Shown here: positions 1 to 9,875 of the stretch, piece after piece
How the letters are laid out: the number at the start of each line of letters is the position of its first letter
How positions within the stretch are numbered: the first letter of the stretch is position 1
Source of the DNA: Fistulifera solaris
Lineage: Eukaryota; Bacillariophyta; Bacillariophyceae; Naviculales; Stauroneidaceae
Assembly: GCA_030295235.1 (NCBI GenBank)
Contig: AP026148.1
Coordinates: 744,001 to 808,000 of the forward strand
Direction of reading: 5' to 3'
Length of the DNA: 64,000 nt
The notes under the pieces: generated by a model
Database searches by the model: none
What the model saw: the letters and a program-made list of their open reading frames with translations, nothing else
Told to the model about the DNA's origin: nothing
Position numbers and translations under genes: made by a program

Positions 1-665
1 TTCTGGCCGCTGCCCTGAGCGACGACACGTCCACAGGGCATTTACAACAAGGTGCACGTAATGCTTTGTTACAGAAATATGGATACAAAAGCTGGGAGTC
101 GCTGATATCACGCGCCTTTGACAAGCAAAAGGAGGTACCCGATGAACTGATCGAGTTGTTGACGACAGGCAAAAGTAATCAGCGACCGTTGCAATGGGCT
201 TTGATGGATTGTATGCCGGGCTGTCAATTTCGACTGCACGCTCATCCCAACATTGAGCTCGTCTACTGCATGGAAGGCGCTTTACACGAGATTCGAATGG
301 ACGGCTTACCATTTACTAAATCATTCGATTCGGACGGCGCTGGCGAAGGAATATTGATCGGACCGTCTGTCACGCAGTTGCAACGACCGTGGAAGTTTGG
401 CACGTTACAAAAAGGAACATGGCTGGTCAACGAAGTCGGGAGCATACATAAATCATTCACGGCATCCAACTGCGGTTGTAAATTACTCGTTTTGTGGGGC
501 GGGTCACACGCCAACATTCCCGAAGAACCCTCTATGATTTCCGAAGCAGTTCGCTCCATGGACGAAAAAGTGTGCGCTTGTCATGCGGGGGAAATGATTT
601 CGGAGACATTTCTTCCCAACTCGGAGAGAAACAAACGTGGGAGTGAAGAGAAAATGAAAGGATGA
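1..665 (+). CDS. Cupin-fold protein, 5' end outside the window
   Basis: The reading frame is open from the first bases of the window to TGA at 663-665, so the start lies upstream; at least 220 residues are visible. A classical cupin motif 1 is present: HAHPNIELVYCMEG gives the HxHxxxE...G metal-binding pattern. A later GSIHKSF supplies a plausible second-motif histidine. This predicts a small metal-binding beta-barrel of the single-domain cupin type. Cupins range from dioxygenases and isomerases to non-enzymatic sensors, and nothing here picks a substrate. The tail is Lys/Glu-rich and may be disordered. No targeting signal can be judged because the N-terminus is missing. The fold is fairly sure, the function unknown. 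Confidence 0.7.
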   Translation, partial: LAAALSDDTSTGHLQQGARNALLQKYGYKSWESLISRAFDKQKEVPDELIELLTTGKSNQRPLQWALMDCMPGCQFRLHAHPNIELVYCMEGALHEIRMDGLPFTKSFDSDGAGEGILIGPSVTQLQRPWKFGTLQKGTWLVNEVGSIHKSFTASNCGCKLLVLWGGSHANIPEEPSMISEAVRSMDEKVCACHAGEMISETFLPNSERNKRGSEEKMKG

Positions 666-859
666 CGACGAAGGAGGAAAGCGATGGTGACTATTTGGCG
701 CCTAAGCGGAGCTTTTTCTGTGCCATGCGGAATGCGGATACCGCCAAGGATACTGCGTGTGGAGATGTGAAATGTGAAGATGCAAGACAAGGCAAGGAAA
801 GAGGAAAGGCAAGGAGCAAGGAGCAAGGATGCTGTTCTTCCTCTCATCGTCCTATTTAC

Positions 860-990
860 AAGAATGAAATTGGAAAACCTGGCCAGCTCATTGGTCCTAG
901 GTCATAGTTCACACTCCATAGTACGTGAAAGAGAGTCGGTGGTGTCTTGTTCTTAGAAACGGCACTGAAGGAACTGAAGTTTGTACAGCT
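860..990 (+). repeat. Imperfect direct repeat, copy 1
   Basis: The core at 860-896 is almost identical to 1974-2010 (shared block AAATTGGAAAACCTGGCCAG followed by CTCATTGGTC). Weaker similarity continues for about 90 bases, through CATAGTTCA, ACGTGA, TGTCTTGTT and AAGTTTGTAC. No coding potential is evident. It could be a solo element or a small local duplication. Confidence 0.6.
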
Positions 991-1717
991 GTTTGCTTCC
1001 GGTCACTGACATATGTAAATTTCGTAGAAAATGTACCGGATAGTACAAAATCTACGTGCCATTTTCGCGTACGAGCTAAGTCTACTTCACGAAAACCTAT
1101 GATTTGACTGAAAAAGCATCTTTTTCAGAAAATAAATTTGATCATACTGACACTAATCATATTTGACAGCAATTTCTTGTCATCAATTCTTTTTAAACCT
1201 ACCTTTTTTTGAACAAATGGTCGGTTTCATTTCAGTCCCGGGTCAGTCACGCATCGTCACACGACCGACAGGCACGCACCGTTTCGCGCAAAATCTCGCT
1301 CCCTTCTTGCAACTTGCAACATGCCCTCATTACCATTCTTGTTCATGTTGCTGCATCTTAAAGCGAATTTCTTGATAAAGTAAGTTGAAATTACATGAAA
1401 TTAGTACTCTGCCATGAGCGCTGAAGCGATCCAGCGCTGTTTAGTCTGTTTCATCCTCTATTTCGCCCTCTGACGGCAACTTGTCCATATCGTCACTTCC
1501 GTCTTCATCATCGATTTCATGATTGGAACGGCTTTCTTCAACAATGATCGTGTCAATTTTGTTGAACCAAGCTCTCTTTGAGTGCTAGGTGATGATCTTT
1601 CAAGGTCTGAAGGAAATGCTCTCCACAAATCCATTTGTCTTGATAGCCCGCGAGTCATCACTGCACACAAACGTGTGCCAATTTTCACCGACAGTTTTAA
1701 GAACCGAAATGTTGCGA

Positions 1718-1790
1718 GTCAGGCACGATATATATACCAATCGACGCTAAATAAAAAAAAGGAACAATATGTGTGTTGATCGTGCCTGAC
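1718..1790. repeat. 12-bp inverted repeat around a 49-bp AT-rich loop
   Basis: GTCAGGCACGAT at 1718-1729 is the exact reverse complement of ATCGTGCCTGAC at 1779-1790. The interior contains TATATATA and an A8 run. It could be the ends of a miniature element or a long hairpin. No target-site duplication is obvious. Confidence 0.5.
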
Positions 1791-1973
1791 TAAAGCAGTC
1801 TGCAAGTGTTATTAGCAATGTAATGATAGGATCGGCATTCTCGAAAACAACACGAGATTTGTCGCGATGGCAGTAGGGCGGAGGAGTAGTCGGACCGCGA
1901 CTCAACTCCGTTGTGGTAGGCTTCTACGGAGCCTACATGAAGTCTGGGCCATTATGCAAACAGCTGTACGAAT

Positions 1974-2110
1974 AAGAAGGAAATTGGAAAACCTGGCCAG
2001 CTCATTGGTCATAGTTCATAGTTCATAGAACGTGAGTCGACAATCGATAATGTCTTGTTATTACCATGTACTTAGAAGCGGTTTCTAAATGTAGTAAAGT
2101 TTGTACCAAT
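1974..2110 (+). repeat. Imperfect direct repeat, copy 2
   Basis: Partner of the repeat at 860-990. The first 37 bases differ at only one or two positions, and the remainder has drifted with small indels. The two copies lie about 1.1 kb apart in the same orientation. Confidence 0.6.
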
Positions 2111-2720
2111 ACGATCATACAAAGTAAAGAAGAACAGTAACTACGGCAACATAATGCATATCTGTCCTAAATCTGAACGGATTGTTCCTTTTCGTTTACC
2201 AGTTCAAAACCTCAATAAAGTAACGGGATTGCATCATGCAGTAATCGCCCTCAGTAATGTGATGCACACATAGAACTTGTACGATATTGACGTCTCTTGC
2301 TCTAAATCCTTGCGGTTGGCCACGCCACAGTCAGGTGGCAAGAGCAGCACAACAAAAAAAAGACATGTTCCGCGTTCGTAATTGATAAACAACCATTCTT
2401 CTCACAACCATCATTATCAAACAACTACCAAAAGAAGCAACAGACCGTAGAGTTGAAAATGTCAAAGAGAAAGTTCATTCCGGAAGAGAAAAAAGCAACC
2501 TGTTGATAAAGCGAGGACATCCCTCGTCTCAAATCCAGCGGACGGAGTAAGGCCTAATCAAATTATGAGACGACAGGCTGGGAACGAGGTTGCCCTGGGT
2601 TTCATGAATAGCGAAAGAGGTAACATATGCTTACGGAATCACTTGCTTGTTTATATTTTCCTTCTCACGGTCAAATGACTCAACCTAGGCAACCGAAGAT
2701 TACGAGAAGAAGACGATGAT

Positions 2721-3598
2721 ATGAATAGTTTGAATCGCTTTATCGATAATTTTATACAATCGCACGACGCCGCTCCACCGATTGTAGAGACAGCTTACCC
2801 CAACTGGCTGCTACAGGAAGCAAATGTTCCGCCTTCTCTGCTTGCACATACAAAAAATAATGTTCCCTCGGTCTTTGGAAGCGTTCCGTTTGCTTCCCTC
2901 GCCGGACAATTAAGCCCTACTCCGGCCCAGCAACAAGCGGAATTGCATCAGAATCTTCAGTATTCAGCACAAATGAATGCTCTTTATTCAGGGCTTCGTT
3001 TGCTGCCGCAGCTTCGGTGCTTCCACCGGCTTTGGTGTCTTCGACGGCGATAACAGCCCCACTGTATACACCGTCTCGCGCTATTACACTCTCCTCGCAT
3101 AGCACAACTTCGAATACAAATCGATCGGTATCATCGCTTACAACAGCCAACGTTTACTTACCACGAGACGAAGAGTCACTGTCACCATACCAGTGTCTAT
3201 TACGTCAACAGTTGGAATTCTTTGAAGCCACTAACGAGGATGCTTCGGTAGTGCAAGGACGTAACAAGGCCGTCTCTCTGTACCAAGTCGGTCTCCGGTG
3301 TCGACATTGCGCGCGGGTCAGTGTCGTGCAGCGAACCGCTGGAGCTACTTATTATCCAACGCGACTCGATTCCATCTACCAGTCGGGGCAAAATGTAGCG
3401 AAACACCATTTTGATGTCCAGGGCTGTCCTACAATTCCACGTGAAATACAACAAGTGATGACGGCACTAGCGCACGAAGTACGAGGACGGAAAGGAAAGT
3501 CGTCTAAGGGTGGTGGTAAATTGTATTGGGCCGAGACGGCGAGAGAGATGGGTGTTGTGGAGACTAGCAAGGGGTTAATATTCGGTAGTCGGCGATGA
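2721..3598 (+). CDS. Uncharacterised protein with CxxC...HH...C C-terminal module (frame break at 2991)
   Basis: ATG at 2721 opens a frame that ends early; the continuation lies one base over. One missing G in the GGG at 2991-2993 would join them into a 292-residue protein ending in TGA at 3596-3598. The first 120 residues are Ala/Ser/Thr/Pro-rich and probably disordered. The C-terminal 130 residues look folded: YLPRDEESLSPYQ, then CRHC, then KHHFDVQGCP, suggesting a zinc-binding CxxC...HH...C site. I recall similar C-terminal modules in several uncharacterised diatom proteins but know no function. It could be regulatory or nucleic-acid binding, which is speculation. The last residues are basic (GRKGKSSKGGGK). 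The frame break is probably an assembly error. Confidence 0.55.
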
Positions 3599-4190
3599 CG
3601 TTCCAAGATTGTGGTGAATTTGAAGGGAAAAGACGCTAACTGAAGAGAGATGGATGCAGCGCGCAAACACTCCTGTTCTTGCTCGATGAAAATGTTTTGC
3701 GTAGCTTTACAATGTGAACTAGGAAGCTTGTAAACAAGTTTCATTTCTCTATCTCTAGCTAGAGTAGAGATACAAACGGTGAACAAAAAAGGTTCGGCCT
3801 TTTAAATATTTTACTTGTGGGCTTCGCAAATCAAGCTGCTGTTTCAACCATAGTACATCTTGGAGTGTCTTGTATTCGGAAAATCCTGAAACACCGCTTC
3901 TGGCCTTTAACAAGGAGAAGAGCCTAAATACGGAAGTAGACACTACTTTAAAACAGATAGTAACTATAAAATATTGTGTTCATAGTAGTCTGGACGCTGC
4001 TCGACGCGATGACCGCGTCGCCGTGTCTTTAATTATTCGGCCTTCGCCCCTCTGCTCCATCGCGAATGATGCAAATCTTTACGCGAACGTCCTCTGCATC
4101 ACATAAAGCAATACCTTCCCGTCATTATTGAAACATCGCTACGAATCAGAGCAATTACTAATATCTTGATTTTTAAAAGAAATTTGCGAG
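3599..4190. other. Intergenic spacer
   Basis: No gene, repeat or RNA recognised. It is AT-rich and serves as the 3' flank of the upstream gene and the promoter region of the thioredoxin gene. Confidence 0.4.
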
Positions 4191-4585
4191 ATGACAGTCA
4201 CACACGTTGAAAACATGGACGGATACAAATCCTTGATGGAGATCTCGAAAACAAAGTTGGTGGTCATTGATTTTAGCGCCGAGTGGTAGGTGTCTGTTTG
4301 AGTGGGATTTCTTTTTATTGCTGCTATCTCCTCAATCGATTGCTTCTCTCTCGCAAAAGGTGCGGACCTTGCAAATACATTGGCCCAATTTTCGAAAAAT
4401 TATCTGATGAAATCGACACGGTCGTGTTTGCCAAAGTGGATGTCGACGAAGCCGACGATGTGGCCGGTCTCTGTGGGATCAGTGCTATGCCGACCTTTCA
4501 ATTCTTTCGCAATGGACAGAAAATTGATGAGCTGATGGGTGCTAATGTGGAAGCTTTGCATCAAAAAGTTGCGCAGCACAAATAA
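4191..4585 (+). CDS. Thioredoxin, cytosolic h-like
   Basis: Two exons, 4191-4285 and 4360-4585, joined across a 74-bp intron (GTAGGT donor, CGCAAAAG acceptor), give 106 residues, the usual length of a free thioredoxin. The splice falls inside the active-site tryptophan codon: exon 1 ends FSAEW and exon 2 supplies CGPC, so the redox motif WCGPC is intact. Other family marks are VDVDEADDVAG, the cis-proline context SAMPTFQFFRNG, and the C-terminal helix. There is no signal or transit peptide, so it should act in the cytosol or nucleus as a dithiol reductant fed by thioredoxin reductase. Identity is very sure; subtype h is inferred from length and lack of targeting. Confidence 0.93.
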
Positions 4586-5534
4586 TGGCCGACTGTGTAT
4601 GATCGTCACTCGTTCTCTTTCGATTGCATGTAGATTGTAAAAGTCCAACTTAAACGAAATTACAAACATCATTGAGGAAAGAAACTAAGAGTTATGCGAT
4701 TGATTTTGTCCTGCTGTGATCAAGACTCTTGGCCTTGTTATGCTCGGTGAATATACTATTTCTCTTTCGTGAAAAGCTTTAGTTAGAAATGAGGCGTTTT
4801 CGCAACTAATAAGGCAGAGAGGATTATCGTACATTTTACGCAATGGACTTCCATTCATATTTTAGTCAAACAGTCGACAACCGTGCAGGTACGAAGCGTT
4901 ACTGTTCACGAGTAGACAAAATAGTTGTGGACATTATAAAGAGAATAGGTAAATCGGAGGTTCCCAAGCGAGGTGTATGGCGCTAAGTTGACGACAAATA
5001 ATGAGATATGAACAAGAAAGAGTCACTATGATTTTTCACGGGAAGATGACTTAGCTAAAGTCTTTATTCTAGAACGCCCAATGTCATTTTTTGGCATGTA
5101 AAAGATTTCTGAGGATTCATTATTTGGATAATTATGGCCAATTGACCGGACGACTAGAGATTTCAGTCACGATCCGCAAAGACAGACCACAACCACAGCG
5201 AATTGAATCTGAGGGAACGTGTGTGACTATGTAACGATTAATTTGACTTTTGGCTTGTGGTTATGTTGACGGGTGTCGTGTGTCGTCTCACATGTCAGTG
5301 ACTAAACCTATCAATTGGAACCGTTCCGGTAAGGGTACAATAGACCCAATGTTGTTTCCCGATGAATAGCCATGACCCATGACTGTCAGTCATGAGGCAT
5401 ATCCCGAACGATAAGAAGCGGCGGCGGTTCGGTTTCATTTTTATTGCATTTTTCATTTTCATTGCATTTTTACTTTATTATATACTCCTTCTATTATTGT
5501 CTCTTCTTTTTAAGAATATCTCTTCATTTCAACC
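4586..5534. other. Intergenic spacer
   Basis: No gene recognised. A 17-bp perfect palindrome (CATGACTG-T-CAGTCATG) lies at 5378-5394. A pyrimidine-rich tract (5430-5530) precedes the proteasome-like gene and produces spurious open frames. Confidence 0.4.
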
Positions 5535-6268
5535 ATGCATCCTTCTTTTTTTTCGTTTCCCCGATTTATCGCACTGCTCGTTTTGTTGATACAAACTCGA
5601 CTGCCAGCAATACACGCGCAACAATCACAGGCAAATCCGTTGACCTGGCAGGGCGGAGCCATTTTAGCCATGAGCGGACGCAATTGCGTCGCCATGGCCG
5701 TCGATCATCGCTTTGGACAAGGTCCTGTCTTAATAGAAACCCGTCCTCGTCCCGTATTGACCATTTCAAATCAGTGTATGCTAACTTGTACGGGTTTGTC
5801 GGGACATGTGCAAGCGTTGCATCATATCCTTCTCGCGCAATTGTCGAAACGCCTTACAATATCTACCACCAAATCAACAAAAAACGTGACACCCAATGCC
5901 GTTATTTCATTACTAAGTCATTTATTGTATCAACAATACACTTCCTCCGGTCAACCCTTTGCGGTTGAACCCATTGTCGTGGCCTTGCATCCACAGACGC
6001 AAGAACCTTGGTTGTGCAGTATGGACAGCATTGGTGCATTGTCTCGTGCAAAACACGTTGTAGCCGCGGGTCCTACTTCCACACTCTTGGGTGTGGCAGA
6101 AGCCTGTGGCGGCCGCAATTGGAACCAGACGAATTGGTGCAAGTGTTGGCCCGGGCGTTTGTCAGTGCCCTCGAACGCGATTGTTTGTCGGGATATGGTG
6201 CAACGATTTACTTAATGACACCCTCCGAGGGGATTGTCAAATATCCGGTTCGTATGCGGAGTGATTGA
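5535..6268 (+). CDS. PSMB3: 20S proteasome beta-3-type subunit with signal-peptide-like N-terminus (frame break near 6103)
   Basis: The 5' part runs from ATG 5535. After residue ~190 the homologous continuation (LWRPQLEPDELVQVL...SGYGATIYL) is one base over; one missing base near 6101-6105 (GCC-CTG read as GC-CTG) restores 244 residues ending in TGA at 6266-6268. WQGGAILAMSGRNCVAMAVD matches the start of the non-catalytic beta-3 fold, and LLSHLLYQQ, FAVEPIVVAL and CSMDSIGA follow in family order. Canonical beta-3 starts only a few residues before the GG. Here about 38 residues precede it, with a basic/hydrophobic/AxA pattern (ALLVLLIQTRLPAIHA) typical of a secretory signal. There is no Phe after the predicted cleavage site. 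The sequence is divergent from cytosolic beta-3, so it may be a paralogue routed to the ER or periplastid compartment. Confidence 0.75.
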
Positions 6269-6846
6269 AAGTTGTGCAAAAGTTGTCATGAATTGAATGT
6301 CTGTTGAAGAGTCAGAGGCATTCTTCAAGGACGGTGGCACAGTTCATGGTGCTGTCGTGTTTTGGCGTCGGTCATATATATGCCCATTGCCTTGCCTTGG
6401 AACGTCCAACTAACTTATAAATGGTACAAGTAGTTCCCGTTTAAATCAGGGGTGACTATGAAGAAGCGACGGTATTAAATCAAATCAGGTGGTGTGTGAT
6501 CCTGTCGTTGGGACCGTCAGCAATCATATTAATAAAAGGTACCAGGTGTGCTGGAAGATAAATGCCTTACTAACACGAAGTTAATTATATTTGTAATATA
6601 TTTTTCGATGGTGTTTCAAGTCGATCAATGTTCATGGAACGTGATCCGTGATATCGCTCGATGTGACAATCTTAGTTTTGAAGTGTGTGGGTTATTGTGG
6701 GTTCCCTTTTTTCGATCGTGACTGGATGGATAATAAGAGTCGTGCAAGTGGTAGTTGTCAATGCGACGATGTATTCTCTTTTTTTTTTTTTACTTTCAAA
6801 CCAAATGATGCTTCGTTGTTCATGTCATTTTCTCATTAACATTGTC
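6269..6846. other. Intergenic spacer
   Basis: Nothing recognised except AT-rich and T-rich stretches, including T12 near 6780-6792. The frame of the next gene remains open through 6685-6846, but the translation is hydrophobic low complexity and is more likely 5' leader. Confidence 0.35.
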
Positions 6847-7275
6847 ATGTCATCTCTTCCGTTTCGTTCGTCTTCTTTCGCAAACAACCACAATCATCAT
6901 AATCACAATCAGAAGGAACAGCAGCCCGATGAGATGATTCGTCTTCAACAATTGTGGTTGGATTGGTCCGATCAACAACGACGCATCGTAACAGCCAATG
7001 GGAAGGCTGACTATTATTATGACGCCGCACGTGGATTTCCGTTTCACGAACACGAATTGCCGCATACCTGGTTCGGAAAACACCTGTCCGAGGAATTTCA
7101 GCAATTTTATGTTACGACATTCCAGCAACCATCTTGTAGTAGTAGTATTATCGGTGTCTGGAATCGTCCTTTGTTGGTTGGAGAATGGGAACATTCGACC
7201 GACGATTTGGTGTACAATGTACAAACCAATACATGGTTTATCGATTTACGGATTCCGTTGTGGCGTCTTTCGACG

Positions 7276-7329
<54 letters not shown>

Positions 7330-8139
7330 TTCGCGTCGTCGTATCAAGACATGACGGGCACCGAATTGCGACTCTTGGCGCGACAGCATGTCTTTGCTGG
7401 TATCACCGTCTGTCATACCAAGGCAAGTAATAATAATAACAAGGAAGATGTAGATGTGTCTTCCAAAGTTCCACACGGATTTTGGGGTTATGCCACACGG
7501 TATCATACGATGGATTGGAATTATTTGGGACATCGTCGGAATCGTCCCAATCAGTGGTGGATAGAAAAGATGCCTGGAAATGATTTGACGTGGAAAGAAT
7601 ATTCCTTTGCGACAAATGATGCCGGACAATACTATTATTGGGAACGATGGGAGTCGGCTTTATGCAAGGAACCACCGACGACTACTGAAAAAACTGGAAA
7701 TATGCCGATAGTACTGGCGTTGCAACGATGTGGTCCGTATCATGGATTGATTGTGGTAGTGGGAGATCATTTCAATTATTGTTGTCACAATGTGAAAGAT
7801 GAAACTTTGCAACAATGGTGTCAACAACATCCCGTATCACCGCAACAATGGATCGATGATGCAGTTGAACGGGGTGATCTCGAAGAAGCTCGTCGTGTAT
7901 TGTCACGTATGGCTGGTGGACATGGACGTATTCAACCCAAGAATACTGTACAGATGGAATGGAGGATCGATGTTTCGACCGAACCATGGAGACGCGGTAC
8001 GTTGCTTTGGGACGATGTACAATTGGTGGGTGATCCGCATGACACATCTACTTGGCGCATTCATGACAATGGTGAGAAATGGAAGGTTATGGAATGCAAT
8101 TTGACCTGCATGGAAGAATTGGAACGTTGGTTGCCGTAA
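6847..8139 (+). CDS. Uncharacterised 430-residue protein with a poly-threonine tract
   Basis: I chose ATG 6847 (MSSLPFRSS); earlier in-frame ATGs would add a T-run-encoded hydrophobic stretch. The N-terminus has a His/Asn-rich stretch (NNHNHHNHNQ). Residues ~143-161 are a run of 19 threonines from an ACA microsatellite. The rest is aromatic-rich and looks folded: LVYNVQTNTWFIDLRIP, HGFWGYATRYHTMDWNYLGHRRN, QYYYWERWES, and a C-terminal part with VQMEWRIDVSTEPWRRGTLLWDD. LVYN...FIDLR is faintly like beta-barrel domains of HRI1 type, but I would not assign it. There is no signal peptide or membrane segment in this model. Function unknown. Confidence 0.6.
7273..7329 (+). repeat. (ACA)n microsatellite coding 19 threonines
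   Basis: Fifty-seven bases of ACG/ACA triplets encode uninterrupted Thr, one ACG followed by ACA units. It lies inside the coding frame between two conserved-looking blocks. Triplet length can vary without breaking the frame. Confidence 0.9.
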
Positions 8140-8511
8140 AATGCACAACCCGAAGTGACTCATTATTATTTGTGAACTATCAACCCTCGACAACAACTTG
8201 AAGAACGGAGTTTACTGCAAATCTTGCTTTTAGTAACAAATTGTACTATCTATAGTTATCTATCATGGAACGCAAGTTGTCAATCATAGAGGAGAATTAC
8301 CGAAGCGTTTGGTGCCGCATGATCGCACACACACACACACATGCGCTCGTTATTACGAATCATCATCCACGGCAAAACTACTAACTTCACTGATTACTCG
8401 AGTCAACTCCATGAATACTGCAAATTTTGGTTCTATTTGCCTTTTACACTGTTTTACGCCTTTTATCCGAAATTCTTTCGCGTTTCATCTCATCCTTTCC
8501 CATTCCCTAAC
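8140..8511. other. Intergenic spacer between convergent genes
   Basis: Holds a short CA dinucleotide run (about 8328-8342) and nothing else recognised. It is shared 3' flank of the poly-Thr gene and the COX5B-like gene. Confidence 0.4.
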
Positions 8512-9262
8512 TTAATGGGCACCTGCAAAGGCCTCCGGATCCGGAATGTGCAACATCTTAAAGAACAAACCCAAATCCTTGATGTAATACGTATTATCAT
8601 CGTTGTGAATGGTAAACCAGTACACGGCATGCGAGACCGGATCAACGTATCCTACTTGACGCTGTTCGCGTCGACTGGGCACGAGAACGGGCGAAGCAAA
8701 GGTCCCACTACCTTCCGGTGGCACCAAACCCAAATTATTGTAGCCATCCAAATGCTTGTCTTCCATTTCTTCCAAATCATCCATGCTTTCAATACCCATT
8801 TGTTTCATTTCCTTTTTGAGATCGTCCGGAATGAAATCGGGCAAGGGTTTCATGTTTTCTTTGAGTTTGCGATCTTGATCTGTCGCAATCAAGTTGTCGG
8901 GTTCTCCCAATTCAAAGACTTTATTCAAACCGAATGGCATTTTTTCATTGTCTTTGGAAGATGCCAAGCCGCGGAGAAGTGTTGTTGTAGTTGTTGTTGA
9001 AGTAGAAGTAGTAGTACGAGGCGCCAAAGTGGCAGCGATGCTGTAGGAAGAAAAAGTAAATAGACGAAACGAGCGAAAGAGAATGAGAAGAAGAAAAAAT
9101 GTAGAAATATGTATTGAAGACAAGAGAATGAGAACAATTGTAAAGGCTGTTTCGAAAAAGAGGAATAATAGCAAGATGCGAAAAATCGCAATATGCAATC
9201 TCGGATGTTTTTATTATATTATTATACTTGTGAACGTACCGACGTGCTGTAACGGCAAACAT
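8512..9262 (-). CDS. Cytochrome c oxidase subunit Vb-like protein, mitochondrial
   Basis: Exon 1 is 9240-9262 and exon 2 is 8512-9040; the 199-bp intron has a GTACGT donor and CTACAG acceptor. Joined, they give 183 residues starting MFAVTARRIAATLAPR, an Arg/Ala/Thr-rich amphipathic mitochondrial presequence that ends near LLRGLASS. Without splicing the frame reads into the intron, so the spliced start is preferred. The C-terminal core (LVPSRREQRQVGYVDP, AVYWFTIHND) lines up with the COX5B/Cox4 core around NLVPS...RIVGC...VIWFWLH. The zinc-binding cysteines of animal and fungal COX5B are absent: the C-terminal CxxC is replaced by YYIKDLGLFFKML. It is probably a structural subunit of complex IV in the inner membrane that has lost the zinc site. 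The family call is moderate. Confidence 0.6.
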
Positions 9263-9875
9263 GATTGCTTCAATTGAAATTTGCTTTCTTTCGAATCGAC
9301 GAATAGATTAGATTCACAGGAAACAGCAGAGCAGCAATTAGTTCATTCAAAACAACACAACAATAGTAATAATGCCATGCCAAATATTTTCCATTGCAAC
9401 AAACGGCAACGTGCGACGGACGCGACCAACAGGTCTTTTTTTTCGTTGCGCGTCGACGCACCAAGCACCAACGCGAACACTTTTGGACTTACTTACTGAC
9501 TCTATCGATAAACTGTAATGCAGACGTCAGCATATCACAGACCACTTCAGGTCTGTACGTCCGTCTCCCGAGAAAGATCGCTGTTTCCATCGGTGTTCGA
9601 TGCAGTATCGCACATAAAGTGCCTTATCCGTTGAAGACGATTTCGTCGCTACATCATAGACAAAGTATGAAGTAATACGACATGTTTACAGAATCTTATT
9701 AGAAAGAGCAAAGAGGAGTGACCGTTTTCAAATTGGAATGCTGCGGCACGGCTGGCGCTCGCTTTTCCATACAACAACGACAACAACAACAACAACAACA
9801 ACAACAAACACAAAATAGCAAGGTTCTCTTCTATTCTTTCGACAACAACCTACTGATCAGCTGGATTCGTTTACC
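9263..9875. other. Intergenic spacer, bidirectional promoter region
   Basis: Lies between the divergent COX5B-like and condensin genes. It contains a CAA-repeat microsatellite at about 9771-9808, just upstream of the condensin start. No other element recognised. Confidence 0.4.
9771..9808 (+). repeat. (CAA)n microsatellite
   Basis: About 38 bases of CAA triplets with one CGA interruption, in the 5' leader or promoter of the condensin gene. Confidence 0.85.

Larger units (their letters stand above)
666..2720. other. Intergenic spacer with a dispersed repeat and a decayed ORF tail
   Basis: No intact gene is visible in this 2 kb. It contains an imperfect repeat of about 130 bp (860-990 and 1974-2110), a 12-bp inverted repeat (1718-1729 and 1779-1790) and, on the minus strand at about 1440-1690, a decayed frame that ends in an acidic Asp/Glu-rich tail but has in-frame stops upstream. 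Short open frames here have no recognisable domain. Confidence 0.5.

Noticed and set aside
5392-5968. Overlapping Phe/Ser/Tyr-rich frames before and over the proteasome gene
   Set aside because: They derive from a pyrimidine-rich leader and from the wrong frame of the proteasome exon.
6685-6846. Extended N-terminus of the poly-Thr protein (MWVIVGSLF...)
   Set aside because: The hydrophobic translation comes from T-rich leader sequence. ATG 6847 gives a more ordinary start.
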